A stretch of DNA of 19,771 nucleotides. It comes from Candidatus Brocadiaceae bacterium (lineage in GTDB: Bacteria > Planctomycetota > Brocadiia > Brocadiales > Bathyanammoxibiaceae). The DNA is taken from positions 1-19,771 of the forward strand of contig JASEHG010000011.1 in assembly GCA_030018855.1 (NCBI GenBank), read 5' to 3'. The notes beneath the pieces were generated by a model, which searched no databases, had not been told where the DNA came from, and worked only from the letters and a program-made list of their open reading frames with translations. The position numbers were made by a program, and so were the translations under genes. Numbering within the stretch: position 1 is the stretch's first letter; each line of letters opens with the position of its first letter. Of the stretch, positions 1 through 7,001 are shown one piece after another.

Positions 1-117
1 GGAGAAAAGGAGGCACTAAACAAGGTGACGGGGCCTCGCCCGACAAAGGTTTTTGTGCCTGCCCTTAAAAAAAATACCCTATCCGCCTTCGCAAAGGTGC
101 AAGTGGCACCCGCCTGA
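1..117 (+). CDS. possible 3' end of an upstream gene cut by the window edge
   Basis: A reading frame enters at base 1 and stays open for 38 codons to TGA at 115-117. It begins GEKEALNKVTGPRPTKVF. I do not recognise it firmly; the lysine- and valine-rich pattern faintly resembles the end of a leucyl-tRNA synthetase, but this is too weak to name. The last dozen codons (about 82-117) lie inside a structured repeat, and the stop codon is the loop of one of its hairpins, as also happens at the ends of sat and aprB in this window. A GTG at 25 preceded by AAGGAGG at 7-13 could instead start a 30-residue leader peptide. It may also be non-coding. Confidence 0.3.
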   Translation, partial: GEKEALNKVTGPRPTKVFVPALKKNTLSAFAKVQVAPA

Positions 118-123
118 GGCGGA
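82..123. repeat. structured palindromic repeat just upstream of glnA
   Basis: The outer arms TCCGCCT (82-88) and AGGCGGA (117-123) are perfect inverted copies. Inside are GGTGC (96-100) with GCACC (106-110), and CCGCC (110-114) with GGCGG (118-122) around TGA. The right arm recalls the TCCGCCTTAGGCGGA core of the repeat at 16507-16521. It ends 11 bases before the glnA start, so it would form part of the glnA leader. It could be a mobile palindromic element, a folded leader, or both. Confidence 0.55.
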
Positions 124-134
124 CTATCTACGAC

Positions 135-1547
135 ATGCAAATAAAAGAAGTTATTGAACTCTGCCGGCAGAAGGACATAAAGGTTGTTGACCTGCGCTTT
201 TCGGACCTCCTAGGTAAATGGCACCACTTCTCCATCCCCACCAGGGAACTCACAGAAAAGGTCTTTGAGGAGGGCCTGGGCTTTGATGGGTCCAGTATAA
301 GGGGCTGGGTGCCCATTCACATGAGCGACCTCGTAGCAGTACCTGTCCCTGAGACGGCCATGATGGACCCCTTCCTGGACGCATCTACCCTGATTTTGCT
401 CTGCGAGATACTGGAGCCTATACCCAAAAAAAATTACACGCGGGACCCCAGATACATTGCACGCAAGGCGGAGACCTACCTCAAATCTACAGGTATTGCC
501 GACACGTCCTACTTCGGCCCCGAGGCAGAGTTCTTCATCTTTGACAGCATCCGCTTTGACCAGCAACCCCATCACGCCTATTACTACATAGAATCCTCCG
601 AGGGTAATTGGAACACCGGTCAGGATGAACGCCCCAACCTGGGCTACAAGATAGCCTTCAAAGAGGGCTACTTCCCCGTACCCCCCAGCGATACCCTCCA
701 GAACGTCCGCTCGGAGATGATGCTCATTATGGAGAAGTGCAACATCAAGATAGAGAGACAACACCACGAGGTGGCCACTGCAGGACAGGGCGAGATAAAC
801 TTCCAGTACGACACCCTGGTAAGGGCGGCAGACACACTCCAGTTATACAAATACATAGTGAAAAACACTGCAAGGAAGTACAACAAGACCGTTACCTTTA
901 TGCCCAAACCCATTATAGGAGACAATGGCTCCGGGATGCACACCCACTTCTCCTTATGGAAGGGCGGCAAGCCCCTCTTTGCCGGAAATGGTTATGCGGG
1001 CCTAAGTGACATGGCCCGTCACGCCATCGGCGGTCTGCTCTACCACGCAAAGGCCCTCACCGCCTTCACCAACCCTACCACTAACTCTTACAAACGCCTG
1101 GCCCCCGGCCACGAGGCCCCCATAAACCTGGCCTATTCCTCAAGGAACCGCAGTGCCGCCATCCGTATACCCATGTACAGCAACAGCCCCAAGGCCGCCA
1201 GGATAGAGTTCCGTTGCCCGGACCCCTGCTGTAACCCCTACATCTCTTTCGCGGCCATCCTCATGGCCGCCCTGGATGGCATACAGAATAAAATAGACCC
1301 CGGGGAACCCATGGACAAGGATATCTACGACCTGCCACCAGAAGAGCTGGCAAGAATCCCTTCTACCCCGGATTCCCTGGCAAGCGCCCTGGATGCACTA
1401 GAAGAAAACCACGAGTTCCTCCTGAAAGGGGACGTCTTCACCCAGGACGTCATTGAGACCTGGATTTCCTATAAAAGGATGAACGAAGTAGAACCCGTGC
1501 GGCTCCACCCTCACCCCTATGAATTCGCCCTTTATTATGACGCGTGA
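135..1547 (+). CDS. glnA: glutamine synthetase, type I (GlnA)
   Basis: It makes glutamine from glutamate, ammonia and ATP in the cytoplasm, the main entry of ammonium into biomass, normally as a dodecamer. It has 470 residues, the normal GSI length. Visible motifs are FDGSSI (50-55), GPEAEFF with metal-binding glutamates (128-134), GQGEINF (218-224), NGSGMHTHFS (264-273), the glutamate-binding loop NPTTNSYKRL (313-322) and RNRSAAIR (337-344). Tyr398 in KDIYDLPPEE matches the adenylylated tyrosine of the GSI-beta class, so control by an adenylyltransferase (GlnE) is expected, although glnE is not in the window. ATG 135 is the first start in frame, but it has no good ribosome binding site, and a folded repeat sits just upstream. 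glnD follows after 60 bases, which fits joint nitrogen control. Codons are C-rich, like the other genes left of the origin candidate. Confidence 0.97.
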   Translation: MQIKEVIELCRQKDIKVVDLRFSDLLGKWHHFSIPTRELTEKVFEEGLGFDGSSIRGWVPIHMSDLVAVPVPETAMMDPFLDASTLILLCEILEPIPKKNYTRDPRYIARKAETYLKSTGIADTSYFGPEAEFFIFDSIRFDQQPHHAYYYIESSEGNWNTGQDERPNLGYKIAFKEGYFPVPPSDTLQNVRSEMMLIMEKCNIKIERQHHEVATAGQGEINFQYDTLVRAADTLQLYKYIVKNTARKYNKTVTFMPKPIIGDNGSGMHTHFSLWKGGKPLFAGNGYAGLSDMARHAIGGLLYHAKALTAFTNPTTNSYKRLAPGHEAPINLAYSSRNRSAAIRIPMYSNSPKAARIEFRCPDPCCNPYISFAAILMAALDGIQNKIDPGEPMDKDIYDLPPEELARIPSTPDSLASALDALEENHEFLLKGDVFTQDVIETWISYKRMNEVEPVRLHPHPYEFALYYDA

Positions 1548-1571
1548 GCCGACAAGAATTTTTTTCAGCCG

Positions 1572-1591
1572 GGGCGCTCCATTAAACGCCC
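1572..1591. repeat. short inverted repeat between glnA and glnD
   Basis: GGGCG (1572-1576) and CGCCC (1587-1591) form a 5-bp stem around a 10-base loop. The right flank CGCCCTAC resembles the GCCCCTAC end of the palindromic repeats elsewhere in the window, so this may be a degenerate member. It lacks the T-run of a strong terminator, and the T-run at 1560-1565 lies before it rather than after. Confidence 0.3.
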
Positions 1592-1607
1592 TACGTAAAA
1601 AAGAAGT

Positions 1608-4247
1608 ATGACAACCTTAGAGGTAACAGTCCCCGCCCTTGGACTGGCGGGCGGACTGGATAGAAACCAGGCCCTGCAGAGACTCAAGGACTTCCTCCAG
1701 AGGGAAAAGGCCCAAACCTTCCAACTCCATCAACAGGGGGCCTCCGGCCGGCTGGTAGTGACCCGCCTGGCCAGGCTCGTAGATACTGCCATAAACTTCG
1801 CCCATGCCTATGCCCTGGAAAACACCCCGCCTCCTGCCCCCCTGGCCTGGATAGCCACCGGCGGATATGGCCGTGGGGAACTCAACCCCTTCTCCGACAT
1901 AAGCCTGCTGCTTTTCCATCAGGACGCCCCCGCAGACTCCGTGGAAAGACTGGCTGGCAGTACCACCTCCCTGCTCAAGGAGGCGGGGCTTAACGTGTCC
2001 CTTTCATGCCTCACCCCCCAGGCCTGCCTTAAGGTCATGGAAGGAGACCCCCTCGCCGCCTGCGCCCTGCTGGAGGGACGCTGGGTGGCTGGGGAGAAGG
2101 ACTTCTTCCAGTCCTTTGAAAAGGAGGTGCTAGAGGCCTTTTTCTCCAGGCACTGGTTTTCCTTCCTGCGGGACAGGGTAGAGGAGCAGCAGGCCCGTCA
2201 CGGGGCAAAAGGGGCCTCCCCTTACCTGGTAGAATCCAACCTCATGTCTAACCCTGGCGGGCTACGGGATATCCACCTGCTATTCTGGACAAAAAGGCTG
2301 GCCGAGGTACTGCCCACACGGAGGGAACTTATCCCCTCCCTCAAAGAAAAGGAATACCCGGGCCTCCTGGAGACCCACGACTTACTCCTCCGCCTCCGTA
2401 CCCAGCTACACCTCCTCTCCAACAAAAAATACGACCTCTTTGACCGTTCCCTCCACGAACCTGTAGCCTCGGCCTTTGGCTATAAGCAAGAAGACGGCCT
2501 ACCCGCCGCCACCGGACTGATGAGGGATTACTTCCGCACCGCAGCCAGGGTCTGCCACCTCACAAGGAGCATACAAAGCCGCTTTGAAGACCTAAAACCT
2601 TCCTCCCAGCGCGCCACCTTCTTCCGCAGGCCCCTGGGAAGCGACTTCGTGGCCATGGGAAAACGACTCTATTTTGCTAAACCAGCCGAGCCCCTGGATG
2701 CCCACTGGAAGCTCCTGGAGACGTTCCTGGTAGCCCAGAGACACCACCTGGAACTCTGCCAGCAGGTGCTGGAACACGTCAGAGAGAACCTCCACCTGGT
2801 GGATGACGGCCTTCGCTCAGACCCCCAGGCCGCACGGTGCTTCCTCAGTATCCTGGAAGGGACCGGCTCCGTTGCCCCGATCCTCCGTCAGATGCGGGAC
2901 TGCGGCCTCCTGGGTGCCTTTTTACCCGAATTTGAGCCCCTCGTTGGTTTCGTCCATTACGAATCTCTCCCCACGTACACCGTGGACGAGCAGACCCTCC
3001 TCGCCCTGGCGGTGATAGACGAGGTCTGGCTGGCCGAATCAGGCACCACTGTGCAGAAACGGCGGCTCCTTGAGGAGACCGGCCACCATGCACTGCTCCG
3101 GCTGGCCCTGCTCCTGCACGACATTGGCAAACCCCGTGGCCCAGGACACCCCCTGCTGGCCGGGGCCATGATACCTACCGTCGCCAAACGTCTGTCCTTA
3201 GGAGAACAAGACGCTAAACTCCTCCAATTTCTCGTAGAAAACCACCTGGAGTTGTCCTGCCTCTTTGAGCGCCGAGACCACGGTGAAAAACAGGCCCTGC
3301 AGGCCCTGGCCAAACGGGTGGACGACCCCGTGCGGCTCTCCCTGCTCTATCTCCTCACATACGCCGATATAAAGGCCAGCGACACCTGGTCTGAATGGAA
3401 GGACTCCCTCTTGTGGGAACTCTATAAAAAGATAGCTGACCTCCTCTCCCAACAGAGGCCCGAGGCGGCACGGCCTGCAAGCTTCAAGGAAGGCCTGTTG
3501 GAGCTGGCCAGGGGGCAAGGGCTTGAACAGGAGGCCCTCCGCCACTGCGAGCTTGTGCCCCCCCGGTACGCCCTGGAAGTCAGTCCCCAGGAGGCCGTCT
3601 CTCACCTTGAGATGATACGCAGCCTGAAGTCCCCCTCCGGCGGGCCTGTTTATCTGCATTCCTCTGAATCAGACCACCTTACGGATATATGGGTATGTAC
3701 GAGAGACATGCCCGCACGGTTTACCCAGCTTTCCGGCGTACTTGCGGCCAAGGGGCTTGACATTATCAGCGCCCAGGCCTACACGAGAAAAGATGGGGTC
3801 ATCCTGGACCGTTTTCGCATCGCCGGGCCAGAAGGGAAATCGCTCAAGGATAAAGGCATAAAAGAGCTACAGCAAGACCTGGCCGCCGTCCTTACCGGCC
3901 AACTCTCTTTGGTAGAGCTGTTACGCTCCAGGCAGAGACGTGTGGCCCCCGGCCATCCCCCTGTACCTGGACCTACACGGATATACATAGATAACAACTC
4001 CAGCCCTGACTATACCATCATAGACGTAGTCAGCCCGGACAGGGTTGGGCTCCTGTACACCATAAGTAAATGCCTGGCGGACTGTGGCCTGGACATCCAC
4101 TTCGCAAAGGTAGCCACCAAACTCCACCAGGCCATAGACGTCTTCTACGTAACCCTTAAAGACGCAAGGACAAAACTCTTTGATGAAGAGGACCTGAAAA
4201 AGGTTAAACAGCGGCTCATGGAGGCCTGTACGGCACCAGGTGAGTAG
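1608..4247 (+). CDS. glnD: PII uridylyltransferase family protein (GlnD) with altered catalytic sites
   Basis: GlnD senses glutamine and adds or removes UMP on PII proteins, which steer glutamine synthetase activity and nitrogen transcription. At 879 residues it has the full layout: nucleotidyltransferase domain (about 80-180, GGYGRGELNPFSD), linker (NPGGLRDIH, 215-223), HD domain (about 450-610, HD at 504-505, YADI with D587), and two ACT domains (about 692-740 and 802-855). The nucleotidyltransferase DxD motif reads D97-I-S99, and the family's GHSVR stretch reads SLSCL (131-135). In the HD domain, the family's YTVDEHT reads YTVDEQT, so the first metal-binding His is Gln462. The fold looks intact with good ACT domains, so this is probably an expressed protein that has lost or changed its enzymatic activities. 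It lies 60 bases after glnA and overlaps the next gene by 8 bases. The ribosome binding site is weak (AAGAAG). Confidence 0.9.
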   Translation: MTTLEVTVPALGLAGGLDRNQALQRLKDFLQREKAQTFQLHQQGASGRLVVTRLARLVDTAINFAHAYALENTPPPAPLAWIATGGYGRGELNPFSDISLLLFHQDAPADSVERLAGSTTSLLKEAGLNVSLSCLTPQACLKVMEGDPLAACALLEGRWVAGEKDFFQSFEKEVLEAFFSRHWFSFLRDRVEEQQARHGAKGASPYLVESNLMSNPGGLRDIHLLFWTKRLAEVLPTRRELIPSLKEKEYPGLLETHDLLLRLRTQLHLLSNKKYDLFDRSLHEPVASAFGYKQEDGLPAATGLMRDYFRTAARVCHLTRSIQSRFEDLKPSSQRATFFRRPLGSDFVAMGKRLYFAKPAEPLDAHWKLLETFLVAQRHHLELCQQVLEHVRENLHLVDDGLRSDPQAARCFLSILEGTGSVAPILRQMRDCGLLGAFLPEFEPLVGFVHYESLPTYTVDEQTLLALAVIDEVWLAESGTTVQKRRLLEETGHHALLRLALLLHDIGKPRGPGHPLLAGAMIPTVAKRLSLGEQDAKLLQFLVENHLELSCLFERRDHGEKQALQALAKRVDDPVRLSLLYLLTYADIKASDTWSEWKDSLLWELYKKIADLLSQQRPEAARPASFKEGLLELARGQGLEQEALRHCELVPPRYALEVSPQEAVSHLEMIRSLKSPSGGPVYLHSSESDHLTDIWVCTRDMPARFTQLSGVLAAKGLDIISAQAYTRKDGVILDRFRIAGPEGKSLKDKGIKELQQDLAAVLTGQLSLVELLRSRQRRVAPGHPPVPGPTRIYIDNNSSPDYTIIDVVSPDRVGLLYTISKCLADCGLDIHFAKVATKLHQAIDVFYVTLKDARTKLFDEEDLKKVKQRLMEACTAPGE

Positions 4248-5385
4248 GATTTACCTAGACAACAGTACCACCACACGGCTGGACCCCCTGGTACTAGAAG
4301 AGATGTTGCCCCTCCTCCGGGAGGGATGGGGCAGTACCGCCCAGATACACTCCTTTGGCCGGGAGGCAAGAAAGGCCCTGGAAGGGGCCCGCGGCCGTAT
4401 CGTGCAGACCCTGGGCGTAATGCCGGAGGAAATAATCTTTACCTGTGGAGGGACGGAGGCAAACAACCTCGCCCTCCTCGGCGCGGCCCGCAGCCTGGGT
4501 TACAAGGGCCACGTCATCACCTCTCAGGTAGAACACCAATCCGTCCTGGAGACCGTAAAGGCACTGCAGACGGAGGGGCACGACGTTACGCTTGTCCCCG
4601 TGGGTAGAGAGGGGCTGGTTGACCCAGAGGACGTGAAAAAGGCCATTACGAAAAAAACTTTCCTCGTTTCTATACTCTTTGCGGAAGGAGAGACAGGGGC
4701 CATCCAGCCTATAGAAGAGATTGCCTCACTGGCTAAGGAAAGGGGCATTTTGTTCCACACCGATGCCTGTCTGGCGGTGGGGAAGGTGCAGCTGCCTCTG
4801 GAAGGGCCTGGCATAGACCTCCTCAGCGTATCTGCCCACAAATTCCACGGCCCCATGGGTGTGGGCGCACTGTTCGTCCGGGCCGGAACCCGGCTCAAGC
4901 CCGTCTTGTTTGGTGGCGCGGAGGAGCGCGGACTCCGCCCGGGCCCCGTTTCCCCCGCCCTGGCCGTGGGTATGGCGAGGGCGATGGAACTGGCCGAAGA
5001 ACAACTCCATACGGGCATACCAGAGCTACGGCTCCTTGAAGGACAGCTCCTGAGCGGCATCAAAGAAGTCTTTGGGGGCATCCTCCTTAACGGCCCCTCT
5101 CTCGCCCGTCTTCCGGGCCACTTATCCCTCTGCTTCCCTGGGCTGGAGGCAGAGCCCCTGTTGCTCAGCCTGGACTTAGAAGGGATAGCCGTTGGTGCCG
5201 GAAACCCTTGTGCCTCGGGGGCCGTAGAGGCTTCTGCTGCCCTTCTGGCCATGGGGCTGTCCAGGGAATTGGCTCTGTCCTCTCTGCGCTTTTCCTTATC
5301 AAGGTTTAATACCTCTGACGAGGTGGTTCGTATCGTGAAGGCTCTCTCTACGGTCACTGCTCGCATGCGGACGGTATGTGTTTGA
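4240..5385 (+). CDS. NifS/IscS-family PLP enzyme, divergent cysteine desulfurase
   Basis: This is a class V aminotransferase fold of 381 residues. Family enzymes take sulfur from cysteine, giving alanine and a persulfide used for Fe-S clusters or tRNA thiolation. The PLP lysine is seen in SAHKFHGPMG (K201), the PLP-stacking His in VEHQSVL (H99), the Asp in HTDAC (D175), and the mobile-loop cysteine in NPCASG (C324). Several usually fixed active-site residues differ: the NNE motif of the family (ANNExG) reads AEGETG (148-153), the Gln after DA in DAAQ is Leu178, and the RxGT stretch after GGxxERG reads RPGPVS (233-238). Activity or substrate may therefore differ from IscS. The start is GTG 4240, which overlaps the glnD stop (GTGAGTAG), so translation is probably coupled. 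Its stop lies 10 bases before the preferred dnaA start. I give no symbol because nifS, iscS and a divergent paralogue cannot be told apart here. Confidence 0.85.
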   Translation: MSRIYLDNSTTTRLDPLVLEEMLPLLREGWGSTAQIHSFGREARKALEGARGRIVQTLGVMPEEIIFTCGGTEANNLALLGAARSLGYKGHVITSQVEHQSVLETVKALQTEGHDVTLVPVGREGLVDPEDVKKAITKKTFLVSILFAEGETGAIQPIEEIASLAKERGILFHTDACLAVGKVQLPLEGPGIDLLSVSAHKFHGPMGVGALFVRAGTRLKPVLFGGAEERGLRPGPVSPALAVGMARAMELAEEQLHTGIPELRLLEGQLLSGIKEVFGGILLNGPSLARLPGHLSLCFPGLEAEPLLLSLDLEGIAVGAGNPCASGAVEASAALLAMGLSRELALSSLRFSLSRFNTSDEVVRIVKALSTVTARMRTVCV

Positions 5386-5398
5386 GGATTTAAACATG
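5384..5398 (+). promoter_or_regulatory. ribosome binding site that decides the dnaA start
   Basis: GAGG (5384-5387) lies 8 bases before ATG 5396. It overlaps the stop codon of the upstream gene. The alternative GTG at 5378 has no such site and would add six residues of no recognisable value, so ATG 5396 is preferred. Confidence 0.6.
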
Positions 5399-6727
5399 GT
5401 TCAGGATATTGGTACAATCTGGCCTAAGGTTCTTGACGAACTGAAGAAGCGGGTAACGGAACAACAGTTTAAGACCTGGTTTAGTCACTTAGAACCGGAG
5501 GGCCTGCGGGGGGCAAAGGTAGAACTCCGTGTCCCCGGCCCTATTTACAAGGACTGGCTGGCCCGTCGTTACAAACCCCTCCTGGAGGAGGTCTTCTCGT
5601 CCGTCTCCCGAGAGTCTGTACGTATAGCCTTTACACTCAGCAATGTCCCTCCCACCTCCTCGCCGGGCACCTCCGGAGGAATAGAGAAGACTACCCCCGT
5701 TCCCTTACAGGCCTACCTTAACAAAAGATATACCTTTGAGAATTTCGTTTCGGGCCATAGTAACCGTCTGGCACATGCTGCTGCCCTCTCCGTGGTCTCC
5801 TCTCCTGGGTACACTTATAATCCCCTGTTCATTTATGGCGGTCCTGGCTCGGGTAAGAGTCATCTGCTTCAGGCGATATACTTTGCCCTCCTTTCAAAGG
5901 GCGCGAAGGCCCTGTACGTCCCCTGTGACGGTTTCGTCTCCCACTTCGTTTTCGCACTCCGTAACCAACAGGTGGAGCGGTTCAGAAAGGCCTACCGGGA
6001 GTTGGATGCCTTACTGCTGGACAACGTAGAGCAACTTGCTAACTCTCCTGCCTCGCGGGAAGAGCTTTTTCATACCTTTAATGCCCTGTTTAATAATCAA
6101 AGACAGCTCGTTTTTGCTGCCGGTTGTCCCCCTGCCTCTCTGCCCGGGGTGGAGGCCCGGCTTGTCTCCAGGTTCTCGTGGGGTCTACAGGCAAAGCTTG
6201 AGCCGGCGGATATGGAGACCCGTGCCGCCGTCGTTGGACGGATGGCCCTTCTCCTGGATTTGCCTCTTTCTAAAGAGTCTACCCTGTTCCTCGCGGAGAA
6301 TACCTCTAGTAATATTAAGGAACTGGAGCGTATCCTGGGCTTTCTTTCTTCTCTGTACCCTTCTGGACACTCTTCTCTCTCTCTGTCAGAGGTCAAGGAG
6401 CCATTGACAGGTCTTCTCCCCACAAAGGGCCGCCCTGTACACATAGAGGAAATCCTGCGAACCGTCGCCTCCTTCTTTAGGATCCCTCAGTCTCGACTGC
6501 AATCAAAGAGCCGTACTCGCACCCTCTCCCTTCCTCGCCAGATTGCGATGTATCTTGCCCGCCGTTTTACCTCCCTCTCCCTGCAGGAGGTTGGAGGATA
6601 CCTTGGGGGAAGGGACCATAGTACTGTGATCCATGCGGAAAAGAGAATTTTGGCGCTGAAGGTGAGGCGTCCGGATGTAGATAATATTATTAATCAGATA
6701 GAGACCTCGTTACAAGGGAGGTGTTAG
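5396..6727 (+). CDS. dnaA: chromosomal replication initiator DnaA, divergent AAA+ motifs
   Basis: DnaA binds DnaA boxes at oriC, melts the origin and helps load the replicative helicase. With the 5396 start it has 443 residues and all four domains: domain I (1-75, IWPKVLDEL and FKTWF), a short linker (about 80-105), AAA+ domain III (about 108-320) and DNA-binding domain IV (about 350-443). The domain IV signature GGRDHSTVIHAEKRI and RQIAMYLARR are excellent, and the arginine-finger loop RLVSRFSWGL (R259) is kept. The ATPase motifs drift: Walker A is GGPGSGKSH (148-156, Ser for Thr), Walker B is LLLDN (206-210, the second Asp is Asn210), the sensor 1 stretch SDR reads AGC (242-244), and sensor 2 reads NIKELE, with Lys308 for the usual Arg. 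The gene points towards the origin candidate, and its coding strand is strongly C-rich, as expected for a lagging-strand position. Confidence 0.95.
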   Translation: MVQDIGTIWPKVLDELKKRVTEQQFKTWFSHLEPEGLRGAKVELRVPGPIYKDWLARRYKPLLEEVFSSVSRESVRIAFTLSNVPPTSSPGTSGGIEKTTPVPLQAYLNKRYTFENFVSGHSNRLAHAAALSVVSSPGYTYNPLFIYGGPGSGKSHLLQAIYFALLSKGAKALYVPCDGFVSHFVFALRNQQVERFRKAYRELDALLLDNVEQLANSPASREELFHTFNALFNNQRQLVFAAGCPPASLPGVEARLVSRFSWGLQAKLEPADMETRAAVVGRMALLLDLPLSKESTLFLAENTSSNIKELERILGFLSSLYPSGHSSLSLSEVKEPLTGLLPTKGRPVHIEEILRTVASFFRIPQSRLQSKSRTRTLSLPRQIAMYLARRFTSLSLQEVGGYLGGRDHSTVIHAEKRILALKVRRPDVDNIINQIETSLQGRC

Positions 6728-6732
6728 TATTT

Positions 6733-6766
6733 TGTTCTTTCTCTGTAGGTTTTCTGTTCTTTCTCT
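6733..6766 (+). repeat. 12-base direct repeat in the pyrimidine tract after dnaA
   Basis: TGTTCTTTCTCT occurs at 6733-6744 and again at 6755-6766, 22 bases apart, which is two helical turns. A related CTGTAGGT follows the first copy (6743-6750) and recurs at 6805-6812. The low sequence complexity of the tract makes chance repetition possible. Confidence 0.4.
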
Positions 6767-6850
6767 ATTCTCTTTCCTTCTCCCTTACTTGTCTTTTGTC
6801 TCTCCTGTAGGTCTCCGGGAGGGTAGAGAAGTACCTTTTATCGTTATCCC

Positions 6851-6870
6851 AACAGCTTTCTTCTGCTGTT
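6851..6870. repeat. inverted repeat in the origin candidate
   Basis: AACAGC (6851-6856) and GCTGTT (6865-6870) are perfect inverted copies around an 8-base pyrimidine loop. The repeat directly abuts the DnaA-box-like TTATCCCAA. It could be a protein-binding dyad or a weak hairpin. Confidence 0.4.
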
Positions 6871-6904
6871 AACACAAGAACAGTAAAGGATTTAAGGTAA
6901 AAAC

Positions 6905-6936
6905 AAGACAGGATTTCAACACATTGTGCCTGTCTT
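6905..6936. repeat. extended dyad in the origin candidate
   Basis: AAGACAGG (6905-6912) and CCTGTCTT (6929-6936) form a perfect 8-bp stem. Within it CACA (6920-6923) and TGTG (6925-6928) pair again around one base. The AT-rich stretch leading to dnaN follows. Without a T-run it is not a standard terminator; an operator or initiator-protein site is a reasonable alternative. Confidence 0.4.
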
Positions 6937-6980
6937 AGGGTTAAGAGTTAAATAAAAATAAACTAAAACTAGATATAAGG

Positions 6981-7001
6981 GGAGAGAGGAGAACAACAAT
7001 G
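6981..7001 (+). promoter_or_regulatory. strong ribosome binding site of dnaN
   Basis: AGGAG (6987-6991) inside a purine run lies 7 bases before ATG 6999 and fixes the start. AT-rich sequence containing TATAAG (6974-6979) precedes it, but that is too close to the start to be a convincing -10 element. Confidence 0.6.

Larger units (their letters stand above)
6728..6998. other. dnaA-dnaN intergenic region, candidate replication origin (oriC)
   Basis: This is the largest gene-free stretch in the window (271 bases). It begins with an almost pure pyrimidine tract (6728-6816) and turns purine-rich at about 6817. It then holds a DnaA-box-like TTATCCCAA (6844-6852, 7 of 9 to TTATCCACA), two inverted repeats, and an AT-rich stretch (about 6940-6978) that could be the unwinding element. 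G/C skew reverses across it: I count C26/G9 at 6481-6540 and G25/C8 at 7501-7560. Its position between dnaA and dnaN is a classic oriC site. Good DnaA boxes are few, so the call rests mainly on skew and context. Confidence 0.55.

Noticed and set aside
104..120. TGGCAC upstream of glnA as a sigma-54 promoter
   Set aside because: The -24 half matches but the -12 GC is not at the right distance, and it lies only 15-30 bases before the start codon, within a hairpin repeat.
210..767. 185-residue open frame on the - strand opposite glnA
   Set aside because: It is fully inside a clear glutamine synthetase gene and has no family resemblance.
5378..5395. GTG 5378 as the dnaA start
   Set aside because: It is in frame, but GAGG at 5384-5387 is well placed for ATG 5396, and DnaA domain I naturally begins there.
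4524..5417. 297-residue open frame on the - strand opposite the nifS-type gene
   Set aside because: Serine-, proline- and arginine-rich shadow of a well-supported gene, with no recognisable domain.
6798..6840. Terminator hairpin after dnaA around CTCCGGGAG
   Set aside because: The short stem leaves too small a loop, the outer pairing is interrupted, and only a short T-run follows at a distance.
6974..6979. TATAAG as the dnaN -10 box
   Set aside because: It would place the transcript start inside the ribosome binding site, and no -35 is seen at the right spacing.
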